From Sulfitobacter undariae (GTDB taxonomy: Bacteria > Pseudomonadota > Alphaproteobacteria > Rhodobacterales > Rhodobacteraceae): a stretch of DNA of 64,000 nt. The notes beneath the pieces were generated by a model. The model ran no database searches. It was not told the origin of the DNA and saw nothing but the letters and a program-made list of their open reading frames with translations. Every line of letters starts with the position of its first letter. The stretch's first letter is position 1. The translations under genes were made by a program, and so were the position numbers. Below, piece after piece: positions 43,700-51,850 of the stretch. The stretch lies in the NCBI RefSeq assembly GCF_014196805.1, contig NZ_JACIEI010000002.1:310001-374000 (forward strand). Reading direction: 5' to 3'.

Positions 43700-44866
43700 G
43701 TGATCAGCCTGAGGCATATCGCAACGGGTTTGGTCGTTGCGATTGTGGGTTTCTTCGGGACGTTCCCGATTGTGATCCAAGGTCTGAGCGCGGTGGGGGC
43801 CAGCCCATCGCAAGCCTCGGCAGGGTTGATGGCGTCAGCCATGGCTATGGGCCTTGCCGCCATCGGGCTGAGCCTGTTTTACCGCATGCCGATCAGTGTG
43901 GCGTGGTCCACTCCAGGCGCGGCGTTGCTGGCGGTGAGTGTTGCTCCGCAGGGCGGGTTTTCGACGGCCATCGGCGCGTTTATTGTGGCGGGTGTGCTGA
44001 CCCTTGCGGCGGGGCTGGTTCGGCCATTGGGCCGTGCGGCGGCGGCAATTCCCGCCAATCTGGCGCAGGCGATGCTGGCAGGGGTGTTGCTGCCGATCTG
44101 CCTTGTGCCTTTTTCGGCTTTGCCCCAGCTCCCTTATTTTATTGGTCCGATCATTGGCGCGTGGATCGTGGGCGCATTGGTGCACAAGCTGGCGGCGGTC
44201 CCTGCGGCGCTGATAATGACGGGTATTCTGACGTTTTTGATGGGCGATATATCCGCGCTGGACGGTGCGGCGTTGGTGACTTTGCCCAAGTGGACCCTGC
44301 CGACGTTCTCGCTCACTGCGGCGATCAGCATTGGGGTGCCGTTGTTTATTGTGACGATGGCGACACAGAACGTGCCCGGCATCGCGATCCTGCGCAGCTA
44401 TGGTTACACGCCACCGCCTGCTGCGCTGCTGACCACTGTTGGTGCAGGCAGCATCATCGCGGCGCCTTTTGGTGTGTTTTCAATCTGCGTGGCGGCGATC
44501 ACCTCGGCGCTCTGCGCCAATGAAGACAGTGATCCCGACCCAGAGCGGCGCTATATGTCGGCGGTGATGGGCGGCGTGTTTTATTGCCTGTTCGGGCTGT
44601 GTGCGGGCGTGTTGACCGCTTTCGCCGCTGCGGTTCCGGCACTGGTGTTCGGGGCGTTGGCGGGGCTTGCTGTGTTGAACGTCATGGCAGGCGCATTGCG
44701 CGCGGCACTGATAGATGACCACGGGCGCGAAGCGGCGGTTTTAACCATCGCAGTCACGGCCTCGGGGATGAGTTTTGCGGGCATCGGTGCTGCGGTTTGG
44801 GGGCTACTGGCGGGGTTGCTCTTCTTTGGGTTGCTGACGATCCGCGCAGGGCTGACTAAACCGTAG
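43700..44866 (+). CDS. BenE-type membrane transporter (benzoate/H+ symporter family)
   Basis: 388 aa with eleven or twelve helices. BenE features: VGASPSQASAGLMASAMAMG, GMLRPLGR-like VRPLGRAAAAIPANLAQAML, PALVFGALAGLAVLNVM. GTG start at 43700 lies 4 bp after the adhC stop, with no clear ribosome binding site, so translation is probably coupled to adhC. BenE homologs are thought to take up benzoate, but no aromatic catabolic gene is here; ligand uncertain. Confidence 0.82.
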   Translation: MISLRHIATGLVVAIVGFFGTFPIVIQGLSAVGASPSQASAGLMASAMAMGLAAIGLSLFYRMPISVAWSTPGAALLAVSVAPQGGFSTAIGAFIVAGVLTLAAGLVRPLGRAAAAIPANLAQAMLAGVLLPICLVPFSALPQLPYFIGPIIGAWIVGALVHKLAAVPAALIMTGILTFLMGDISALDGAALVTLPKWTLPTFSLTAAISIGVPLFIVTMATQNVPGIAILRSYGYTPPPAALLTTVGAGSIIAAPFGVFSICVAAITSALCANEDSDPDPERRYMSAVMGGVFYCLFGLCAGVLTAFAAAVPALVFGALAGLAVLNVMAGALRAALIDDHGREAAVLTIAVTASGMSFAGIGAAVWGLLAGLLFFGLLTIRAGLTKP

Positions 44867-45401
44867 GGGCCTTGTAAGAAATCGCAGCATTCAGCATGTG
44901 CCTGAGCTGGGCCTCGTATACGGGGCTTTCGCAGGGGGCTATACCACTTAGGAACATGGATTTTTCGGCAACAGTCATGCCCAAAATAGCCGCCATAAAC
45001 AGCGCGGCACGCGGGCTGTCACCCAAGGCAGCTTCAATCCCCGTTTGCATTGCACTGTGCTGCGCCTCACGTACCAATGGCCCCACTTCTTCGTCCTGCG
45101 CGTTCATCAGTAGAAGATGCAGAATTGTGGGTTCGGGGCTGTCGCGGGGATGGCTGGTGAACAGATGCACGACCAAATCTACCAAGTCCTCTGGCCCATC
45201 GACCCGAGGAAACTCAAACGCGCCTTCTAATGTGGCCTCAAACAACCCTAATTTGCCCCCGAAATAGCGCGAAACCAGCGCCACATCCACGCCCGCCGCT
45301 TTGGCAATCTGGCGGAGTGTCACGTTGGAGTAGCCGTACCGCCACTGAAGCGCACGAGCGTTGTTTAACAGAGCTCCGCGTGTTTTCTCGGCTTTGGTCA
45401 T
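44856..45401 (-). CDS. TetR-family transcriptional regulator
   Basis: 181 aa. HTH at about 10-55: RGALLNNARALQWRYGYSNV, TLRQIAKAAGVDVALVSRYF. The ligand domain contains the C-terminal TetR helical pattern. Its 3' end overlaps the convergent BenE gene by 11 bp. A perfect 6-bp inverted repeat lies 30 bp upstream of its start, between it and the divergent SDR gene, and is its probable operator. Confidence 0.9.
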   Translation of the reverse strand: MTKAEKTRGALLNNARALQWRYGYSNVTLRQIAKAAGVDVALVSRYFGGKLGLFEATLEGAFEFPRVDGPEDLVDLVVHLFTSHPRDSPEPTILHLLLMNAQDEEVGPLVREAQHSAMQTGIEAALGDSPRAALFMAAILGMTVAEKSMFLSGIAPCESPVYEAQLRHMLNAAISYKAPTV

Positions 45402-45430
45402 GGGGTGTTTCTACTGTGTTGAAATGTGTT

Positions 45431-45446
45431 GTCAACGATTGTTGAC
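45431..45446. promoter_or_regulatory. Perfect inverted repeat, candidate TetR operator
   Basis: GTCAAC-GATT-GTTGAC, 6-bp arms with a 4-bp spacer, midway between divergent TetR (start 45401) and SDR (start 45504) genes. Its size and place suit a TetR dimer repressing both. Confidence 0.6.
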
Positions 45447-45503
45447 TTTTGGCGTGGAGTACCTATTTGTGAATTTAATTAACCTTTGGCTCGGAGGCAT
45501 ACA

Positions 45504-46277
45504 ATGTCCAATACGGCACTTATCACAGGCGCATCTTCGGGCATTGGCGCTGAATTTGCCCGTTATCATGCATCGAAAGGCGGCGATGTCGTTCTGACGG
45601 CACGCTCAGCTGATGCATTGCAAGCACTGGCGGCTGAGTTGACGGCGGCGCATGGCATCAAGGCGCATGTGTTTGCGGTTGATCTGGGCGCTGCAGAGGG
45701 TCCAGCCGCATTGATCAAGCAAATCACCGATGCGGGAATTGAGATTGATATTCTGATTAACAACGCCGGATTTGGGGGGCAAGGACGGCATATTGACCGC
45801 GCCCTTGAAGATGAACTGGGCATGATCGACCTTAACACCAAGGCACTTGTGGCGCTTTGCCATCATTTCGGTGGGGTTATGGCCAAACGGGGTACGGGGC
45901 GCATCCTCAATGTCGGCTCTACGGCGGGTTTCATGCCGGGGCCGCTACAGGCTGTCTATTTCGCGACCAAAGCTTTTGTCAAAAGCTTCTCCCTCGCGTT
46001 GGAGCATGAGCTGCGCAAACAGGGGGTGACTGTGACGCTGCTGGCTCCCGGCTATGTCGAAACAGCTTTTGCCGACCGTGCGGATTTGCGCGGCACCGAT
46101 CTGGCGAAAGGTACTAAAACGCCTGCTTCGGTTGCGAAGCATGGTTATGATGCGATGTTGCGCGGTGATCTACTCACTGTGAACGAGGCAGGATTGGGCT
46201 TTGCGGTGAATTGGATCATCCCGCTGGCACCACGGCGGTTGGTGATGAAGATCATCGAACGCATGCAGGCCAAATAA
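45504..46277 (+). CDS. Short-chain dehydrogenase (DltE/YqjQ type)
   Basis: 257 aa from ATG 45504, preceded by GGAGG. Cofactor motif TGASSGIGAEFA (8-19), NNAGFGGQG (87-95), catalytic Ser139, Tyr152 and Lys156 (VYFATKAF). Arg34 after strand 2 (LTARSADAL) favours NADP. The C-terminal RLVMKIIERMQAK is typical of membrane-tending SDRs of this branch. Divergent from TetR. Substrate unknown. Confidence 0.88.
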   Translation: MSNTALITGASSGIGAEFARYHASKGGDVVLTARSADALQALAAELTAAHGIKAHVFAVDLGAAEGPAALIKQITDAGIEIDILINNAGFGGQGRHIDRALEDELGMIDLNTKALVALCHHFGGVMAKRGTGRILNVGSTAGFMPGPLQAVYFATKAFVKSFSLALEHELRKQGVTVTLLAPGYVETAFADRADLRGTDLAKGTKTPASVAKHGYDAMLRGDLLTVNEAGLGFAVNWIIPLAPRRLVMKIIERMQAK

Positions 46278-46301
46278 GAAACACTCCGGAGGGAATAGGC
46301 G

Positions 46302-46760
46302 ATGAAACTGAACGTAGATGGAAAATCCCATGAAGTGGATGTCGAAGACGATATGCCGTTGCTTTGGGTGTTGCGGGATGAATTGGGCATCACTGGCGTA
46401 AAATACGGTTGCGGCATTGCGCAATGTGGGGCGTGTACCGTCCATATCGATGGTGTTGCGGTGCGGTCGTGCCAAACGGCGGCAGGGGATGTCGACGGTG
46501 CAATCACAACCATTGAAGGTTTGGGAACGCCTGACGCCTTGCATGCGGTTCAGGACGCATGGATTACACATCAAGTGGCGCAATGTGGTTACTGCCAATC
46601 TGGGCAAATCATGCAAGCAGCCAGCCTGTTGGGCGAGAACACCGCTCCCACTGACGCCGAAATTGATGAGGCGATGGATGGTAATCTATGTCGCTGCGGA
46701 ACCTATCCGCGCATCCGTGCCGCTGTTAAAACCGCCGCCGCCAAGCTGCAGGGAGCCTGA
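46302..46760 (+). CDS. (2Fe-2S)-binding subunit of a molybdenum hydroxylase (isoquinoline 1-oxidoreductase alpha type)
   Basis: 152 aa. Two [2Fe-2S] clusters: plant-type Cys37, Cys42, Cys45 and Cys57 ([19 protein letters not shown]), then Cys95, Cys98, Cys130 and Cys132 ([20 protein letters not shown]). It passes electrons from the molybdenum cofactor in the partner subunit. GGAGG precedes the ATG. Begins 24 bp after the SDR gene, so it may share its transcript. The same two-subunit plan occurs in IorAB and in some aldehyde dehydrogenases that use cytochrome c. Confidence 0.9.
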   Translation: MKLNVDGKSHEVDVEDDMPLLWVLRDELGITGVKYGCGIAQCGACTVHIDGVAVRSCQTAAGDVDGAITTIEGLGTPDALHAVQDAWITHQVAQCGYCQSGQIMQAASLLGENTAPTDAEIDEAMDGNLCRCGTYPRIRAAVKTAAAKLQGA

Positions 46761-46763
46761 CCC

Positions 46764-49004
46764 ATGGGTAAGTTGAAAACAATTGCGCGACGTTCGTTTC
46801 TGATTGGATCGGCTGCCATTGTTGGCGGTGTGGCCTTTGGTGCTTATCTGGTCAAGCGCGATCCCGAAAACCCGTTGGCGCTGGATGCTACTGACGCGGA
46901 TGCCGTGTTTAACCCATGGGTCAAGATCAACGCCGAAGGCATCACACTGGTCACGCCGCATACGGATTTGGGGCAGGGGGCTGCCTCCATGCAGGCGATG
47001 CTGATTGCCGAGGAACTGGATGTGAATCTGGATCAGGTTACCACCAGCTACGGGCGCCCTGCGGCGGCCTATTACAACACGGCGATGGCTGGCGAAGCAG
47101 TGCCGTTTCGCTCCAATGATGACAGCTTTGTCGCAGGGGTGGCGCGTAGTACGGTGGACGCTGTGATGAAAGTAATGGGCGCGCAGGTCACTGGCGGGTC
47201 CAGTTCGGTTACAGACAGCTATGAAAAACTGCGCCAAGCAGGGGCAATGGCCCGCGAAACCCTCAAAGCGGCAGCGGCTGCCGAGACAGGTTTGCCGATA
47301 AGCGATCTCAAGACCGAAGGCGGCGCGGTTGTGCTGCCTGATGGCACACGGATGGCCTATACCACCTTAGCTGCCAAAGCGGCACAGATGGACCTTGTGC
47401 AAGATGTCGCCTTGCGCGATCCATCGCAGTGGCGGTTGGTGGGCAAGCCTGTCCAGCGGATGGATGTTGTGGCAAAATCCACGGGCACCCAGACCTATGG
47501 GATTGATCTGAACATCGAGGGCATGGTGTTGGCTTCGGTGCGGATGAACCCGCGCAAAGGGGCGCCCATGCGCGGCTTTGATGCAACCGCAGCTGAAACG
47601 ATGCGCGGTGTGTCGCAAATTGTCGCTCTGCCTTACGGCGTGGCCGTGGTTGCCGACAACACATGGCGCGCCTTTCGTGCGTTGGAGGAGATCGAGATTG
47701 ACTGGGCCGAAGCGCCTTATCCAGCGGAGCAAGATGACCATTGGGCCGCTGTTGCTGCGTCCTTCACGCCTGATCGTTTGGATAAGGAATGGCGCAGCGA
47801 CGGCGATGTAGAGGCGGCGTTTGAGGGGGCAGAGGTATTTGAAGCCGAATACCGCGCGCCTTATGTGGCCCACCAGCCGCTAGAGCCGCTCAGCGCTATT
47901 GTCAAAGTGACGGATGACCGTGTGGATATTTGGGCGGCGCATCAGATGCCAAGGTTTGTGCAACAACGAGTGGCCAAACGTCTGGAAATGGATGAGGAGC
48001 AAATCCACTTCCATAACCAATATGCAGGCGGGAGTTTTGGCCATCGGCTAGAGTTTATCAACATCGATGTTGCTGTTGATGTAGCGGATAAAATGCGCGG
48101 CACAGCTGTCAAAATGATCTTTCGTCGCGAAGAGGATTTCACACAGGATTTCACCCGCCAGATCGGCATGGCCCGTGGGCGCGGCGCGTTTGAGGGCGGT
48201 AAGATTACGGCGCTTGATCTGGAGATCGCAACGGTCTCATCCTCACGCTCGCAAATGGCGCGGCTTGGGTCGTCTGTGCCGGGACCAGATATGCAGATTG
48301 TAGCGGGCGCGTGGAACATGCGTTACAGCGTGCCAAACCTGCGTGTGCGGGGGTATGCGGTGCCGGAACTGGCGCCGACATCGTCTTGGCGCTCTGTCGG
48401 GGCATCGTCAGCTGGGTTCTTTGCCGAGAGCTTTCTGGATGAATTGATCCATGCGGCGGGCGCTGACCCGATGGAAGAACGCTTGCGTTTGGCCGATGAT
48501 CCAGATGCCCGTGCTGTTCTTGAGGCGGTGGCCGAGATGTCAAACTGGGGCAGCCCGTTGGGGCCGCGCAAAGGGCGCGGCGTTGCCTTGGTCACCTCGT
48601 TTGGAGTGCCTGTGGCTGAAGTTGTTGAGGTCACGGATACGGATGACGGTATCAAAATTGACCGCGTCTGGCTGGCCGCAGAAGTGGGGCGTGTGGTTGA
48701 TCCCGTCACCTTTGAGAATGTCGCCACGGGGGGCGTGATCTGGGCACTGGGCCATGCGATGAACTCCGAGATTACTTATTCGGACGGGCAGGCGGAGCAA
48801 GACAATTATCACCTCTCTGAGGGGATGCGCCTGCGTCAATGTCCTGTGATCGAAGTGCGTGCCTTGGAAAATAACCCGCATGTGCGCGGCATTGGGGAAC
48901 CGCCTGTGCCGCCTGCCGCTGCTGCACTGGCCAATGCGATTTTTGCCGCTACAGGTACCCGCCTGCGCGACATGCCGTTCTTTAATACGGTTGATTTTGT
49001 TTAA
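46764..49004 (+). CDS. Molybdopterin-binding large subunit (IorB-like, xanthine dehydrogenase family)
   Basis: 746 aa. Tat-type leader IARRSFLIGSAAIVGGVAFG at 8-27, so the enzyme is exported to the periplasm or held at the membrane. Cofactor-binding segments include TDLGQGAASMQAM, GGSFGHRLEF, TSSWRSVGASSAGFF and a late GIGEPPVPPAAAALANAIF with the family's catalytic glutamate (GEP). No FAD subunit is encoded beside it, matching the IorAB/one-cytochrome plan. Substrate could be an aldehyde or N-heterocycle. Confidence 0.9.
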   Translation: MGKLKTIARRSFLIGSAAIVGGVAFGAYLVKRDPENPLALDATDADAVFNPWVKINAEGITLVTPHTDLGQGAASMQAMLIAEELDVNLDQVTTSYGRPAAAYYNTAMAGEAVPFRSNDDSFVAGVARSTVDAVMKVMGAQVTGGSSSVTDSYEKLRQAGAMARETLKAAAAAETGLPISDLKTEGGAVVLPDGTRMAYTTLAAKAAQMDLVQDVALRDPSQWRLVGKPVQRMDVVAKSTGTQTYGIDLNIEGMVLASVRMNPRKGAPMRGFDATAAETMRGVSQIVALPYGVAVVADNTWRAFRALEEIEIDWAEAPYPAEQDDHWAAVAASFTPDRLDKEWRSDGDVEAAFEGAEVFEAEYRAPYVAHQPLEPLSAIVKVTDDRVDIWAAHQMPRFVQQRVAKRLEMDEEQIHFHNQYAGGSFGHRLEFINIDVAVDVADKMRGTAVKMIFRREEDFTQDFTRQIGMARGRGAFEGGKITALDLEIATVSSSRSQMARLGSSVPGPDMQIVAGAWNMRYSVPNLRVRGYAVPELAPTSSWRSVGASSAGFFAESFLDELIHAAGADPMEERLRLADDPDARAVLEAVAEMSNWGSPLGPRKGRGVALVTSFGVPVAEVVEVTDTDDGIKIDRVWLAAEVGRVVDPVTFENVATGGVIWALGHAMNSEITYSDGQAEQDNYHLSEGMRLRQCPVIEVRALENNPHVRGIGEPPVPPAAAALANAIFAATGTRLRDMPFFNTVDFV

Positions 49005-49156
49005 CTTACTCAAACTCTAAAGGGGGTCGCGCGTCGTTGCGGCCCTCTATGGACCTCGTATTAGAGGATTGAGCACCCAAAGTCGAAATTTCATGCACTG
49101 AAGTACGTCTGAACATCTTGACGCCCCAGCCGTGATGTCATACCCAATGATTGGTC

Positions 49157-49231
49157 GCGGGCGTTGTGTAATGGTTAAGACCTCAGTTTTCCAAACTGAA
49201 GATGAGGGTTCGATTCCCTCCGCCCGCTCCA
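49157..49231 (+). tRNA. tRNA-Gly (anticodon TCC)
   Basis: Seventy-five bases including an encoded CCA. Acceptor stem GCGGGCG / CGCCCGC (7 bp), D arm with GTAATGGTTA, anticodon stem TCAGT / ACTGA around TTTCCAA (anticodon TCC), T arm GAGGG-TTCGATT-CCCTC. It reads GGA/GGG glycine codons. Lies alone between the molybdenum hydroxylase and the ABC exporter genes. Confidence 0.95.
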
Positions 49232-49330
49232 AAATCCCCTTTTTGATCCTATAGATGCGACATTGCGGCGCTTGACCCCGCGCCATAGCCGCGCCACTAA
49301 GCGCTGCATAGATTTGAAAAAGGACAGCGC

Positions 49331-51133
49331 ATGGCGGATACACCGACGCCCCCCCCTTCCACTACAGAAGAGCGTGAGCGTTCGCGCCGTATTGGTGCGC
49401 TTGGTGCGCTGTTGCCGTTTTTGCGGCCTTATCGTTTGCTTATGGCTGGCGCGTTAGTTGCTTTGGTTGCAACTGCGATGATATCATTGACGCTGCCGTT
49501 GGCGGTACGCCGTGTTGTCGATACGTTCAACAGCGGCGAAGCGCAGTTGCTGGATCAGTATTTCTTGGCTGCATTGGGGATCGCGGGTTTGTTGGCGATT
49601 GGGTCGGCGCTGCGCTATGCGTTGGTGACGCGTCTGGGCGAACGTGTGGTTGCGGATATCCGCAAGGCGACCTTTGACCGTGTGATCTCCATGAGCCCCG
49701 TGTTCTACGAAAGAATCATGACCGGCGAGGTCCTGAGCCGCATCACCACGGATACCACCTTGATCTTAAGTGTGATCGGATCGTCTGTTTCCATCGCCCT
49801 GCGCCATTTCCTGACGTTTGTGGGCGGATTGGCGTTGATGTTGCTGACATCGGCCAAACTGGCGGGGCTGGTGTTGCTGATTGTGCCCGCGGTTGTGTTG
49901 CCGATCCTGTTTCTTGGCCGTCGGTTGCGGGTGTTGAGCCGCGAAAATCAGGATTGGATTGCGGCCTCATCTGGCAATGCCTCCGAGAGTCTGAGCGCGG
50001 TACAAACTGTACAAGCCTTTACCCACGAACGTGCAAGCCGCGCCCAATTCGCACAGATGACCGAAAGTTCGTATGACGCAGCACGCCGCCGCATCCGCAC
50101 CCGTGCGCTGCTGACCTCTATTATCATCTTCTTGGTGTTCTCTGGCGTGGTCGGCGTTTTATGGATTGGCGCGCGCGATGTCCGTGCCGAAGTCATGACC
50201 GTGGGCGCATTGGTGCAATTCTTGATCTATGCTGTGATGGTCGCTGGCGCTGTCGCTGCCATGTCCGAGATTTGGTCAGAACTGCAACGTGCCGCTGGGG
50301 CGACTGAGCGGTTGGTTGATCTGTTGGAAACTGTTGATCCGGTAACCGATCCGGCCACGGCCCAAACACTGGCAGAGCCTGTGCGCGGTCATATCCAGTT
50401 TGAGGATGTCGGTTTTCGCTACCCTGCGCGCCCAGATACGGCAGCACTGGATGGTGTGACGCTGGAAATCAAAGCGGGCGAAACCGTTGCCTTTGTCGGC
50501 CCGTCGGGGGCAGGTAAAACCACGATTATCCAGGTGATCTTGCGCTTTTATGATCCGCAATCGGGGCGGATTACCTTTGACGGCATTGACCTGCGCGATC
50601 TGAGTCGCGATGCATTTCGCCGTCAGATTGCCTTGGTGCCGCAAGACCCTGTGATTTTTGCCGCATCGGCGCGTGAAAACATCCGCTTTGGCCGCCCTGA
50701 CGCAACTGACGCCGAGATCGAAGCCGCCGCACGTGCCGCCGCTGCGCATGAATTCATTTCTTCGCTTTCAGATGGCTATGACAGCTATCTTGGTGAACGT
50801 GGTGTGATGCTGTCTGGTGGTCAAAAGCAACGTATTGCCATTGCCCGTGCCATTCTGCGCGACGCACCTGTGCTGTTGCTGGATGAAGCCACCAGTGCGC
50901 TAGATGCCGAGAGCGAACGTGCGGTTCAGGCCGCTGTCGAGGAGCTGAGCGCAGATCGCACCACATTGATTGTGGCGCACCGTTTGGCCACGGTGAAAAA
51001 GGCCGACCGCATTGTCGTCTTAGAGGCGGGACGCATCATGGACACTGGCACCCATGAGGCACTTGTCGCGAAAGGGGGGCTTTATGCCCGTTTGGCGCGA
51101 TTGCAGTTCACAGATGGTGCGCCAGAGGCGTAA
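49331..51133 (+). CDS. ABC exporter, fused transmembrane and ATPase domains (MsbA-like)
   Basis: 600 aa. Residues about 30-310 form a six-helix exporter domain; the ATPase follows from about 355. Walker A GPSGAGKTTIIQ, signature LSGGQKQRIAIARAI, Walker B PVLLLDEATSALD, His-switch IVAHRLATV. Half-transporters of this type dimerise and export lipids, peptides or drugs. The N-terminal 30 residues are a charged, Pro-rich extension. No operon partner is apparent. Confidence 0.92.
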   Translation: MADTPTPPPSTTEERERSRRIGALGALLPFLRPYRLLMAGALVALVATAMISLTLPLAVRRVVDTFNSGEAQLLDQYFLAALGIAGLLAIGSALRYALVTRLGERVVADIRKATFDRVISMSPVFYERIMTGEVLSRITTDTTLILSVIGSSVSIALRHFLTFVGGLALMLLTSAKLAGLVLLIVPAVVLPILFLGRRLRVLSRENQDWIAASSGNASESLSAVQTVQAFTHERASRAQFAQMTESSYDAARRRIRTRALLTSIIIFLVFSGVVGVLWIGARDVRAEVMTVGALVQFLIYAVMVAGAVAAMSEIWSELQRAAGATERLVDLLETVDPVTDPATAQTLAEPVRGHIQFEDVGFRYPARPDTAALDGVTLEIKAGETVAFVGPSGAGKTTIIQVILRFYDPQSGRITFDGIDLRDLSRDAFRRQIALVPQDPVIFAASARENIRFGRPDATDAEIEAAARAAAAHEFISSLSDGYDSYLGERGVMLSGGQKQRIAIARAILRDAPVLLLDEATSALDAESERAVQAAVEELSADRTTLIVAHRLATVKKADRIVVLEAGRIMDTGTHEALVAKGGLYARLARLQFTDGAPEA

Positions 51134-51203
51134 TTCCCTCTTGCGCCTTGGTGGCACAGGTTGGACTATCCACTTGTAACCAATCCATTCAGGGAGTTTT
51201 CAA

Positions 51204-51635
51204 ATGGGTCTGTGGAATTTCGTAAAAGGTGCCGGCAAAAAAGTATTTGGCGGCGAAGATGCGGCAGAAGTGTCCGGCGCGGCACTGCAGGACGAATTGA
51301 AAGAACTGGGCCTTGATGCCGAAGGTCTGGACATCAAAGTTGACGGCGACAAAGTTACCGTAACGGGCAAAGCCGCCAGCCAGGAAATGCGTGAAAAAGT
51401 TATTCTGGCAGTGGGTAACGTTGAAGGTGTGGCCGCCGTTGAAGACGACGTAGAAGGCGGCGAAGGCGAGCCGACTTTCCACACTGTTGAAAAAGGCGAT
51501 ACACTTTGGGCCGTTGCGGAAAAAGCGCTGGGCAATGGCGCGCATTATGAAAAAATCTTTGAAGCCAACAAGCCAATGTTGAGCCACCCTGACAAAATCT
51601 ACCCTGGTCAGGTTCTGCGCATCCCGACGCTTTAA
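51204..51635 (+). CDS. Kbp/YgaU-like BON-LysM potassium-binding protein
   Basis: 143 aa. The N-terminal MGLWNFVKGAGKKVFGG and C-terminal YEKIFEANKPMLSHPDKIYP with GQVLRIPTL are near-identical in pattern to E. coli Kbp (YgaU). BON domain about 24-85, LysM about 93-142 (EKGDTLWAVAEKALG). E. coli Kbp is a cytoplasmic K+ sensor; no signal peptide is seen here. Monocistronic with a strong terminator. Confidence 0.88.
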   Translation: MGLWNFVKGAGKKVFGGEDAAEVSGAALQDELKELGLDAEGLDIKVDGDKVTVTGKAASQEMREKVILAVGNVEGVAAVEDDVEGGEGEPTFHTVEKGDTLWAVAEKALGNGAHYEKIFEANKPMLSHPDKIYPGQVLRIPTL

Positions 51636-51641
51636 TATCTT

Positions 51642-51679
51642 GGCCGCATCCCGTAGAAAATTACGGGGTGCGGCCCTTT
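51642..51679 (+). terminator. Terminator after the Kbp-like gene
   Basis: GGCCGCATCCCGTA / TACGGGGTGCGGCC, a 14-bp stem with one wobble pair and a 6-base loop, followed by CTTTC. Confidence 0.8.
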
Positions 51680-51717
51680 CGGCTGGTGCCGACATCCCCC
51701 ATATAGCCAAGATCACG

Positions 51718-51732
51718 TTGACGTTGGGTCAA
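51718..51732. promoter_or_regulatory. Inverted repeat upstream of the acyl-CoA synthetase gene
   Basis: TTGAC-GTTGG-GTCAA, 5-bp perfect arms, about 120 bp upstream of the synthetase ATG. Could be an operator, or TTGACG could be a -35 element; no regulator gene is adjacent. Confidence 0.3.
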
Positions 51733-51850
51733 TCTTCCGAATAATGCAGCGTTCTGGCCTATCGTTTGCTTGATGTATGGCATCGAGGACGTCATCGTAG
51801 AGTATCAAATACGTTAACCGCAAAAGCGGTAGCACTCGGGAGGAAGAAAA

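Noticed and set aside
42625-43863. 412-codon open frame on the minus strand across adhC
   Set aside because: Fully antisense to the strongly supported class III alcohol dehydrogenase, with no recognisable motifs.
49019-49055. Wobble-containing stem near AGGGGGTCGC / GCGGCCCTCT after the molybdenum hydroxylase gene
   Set aside because: Two wobble pairs and no U-run; could be chance in GC-rich DNA, so not listed as a terminator.
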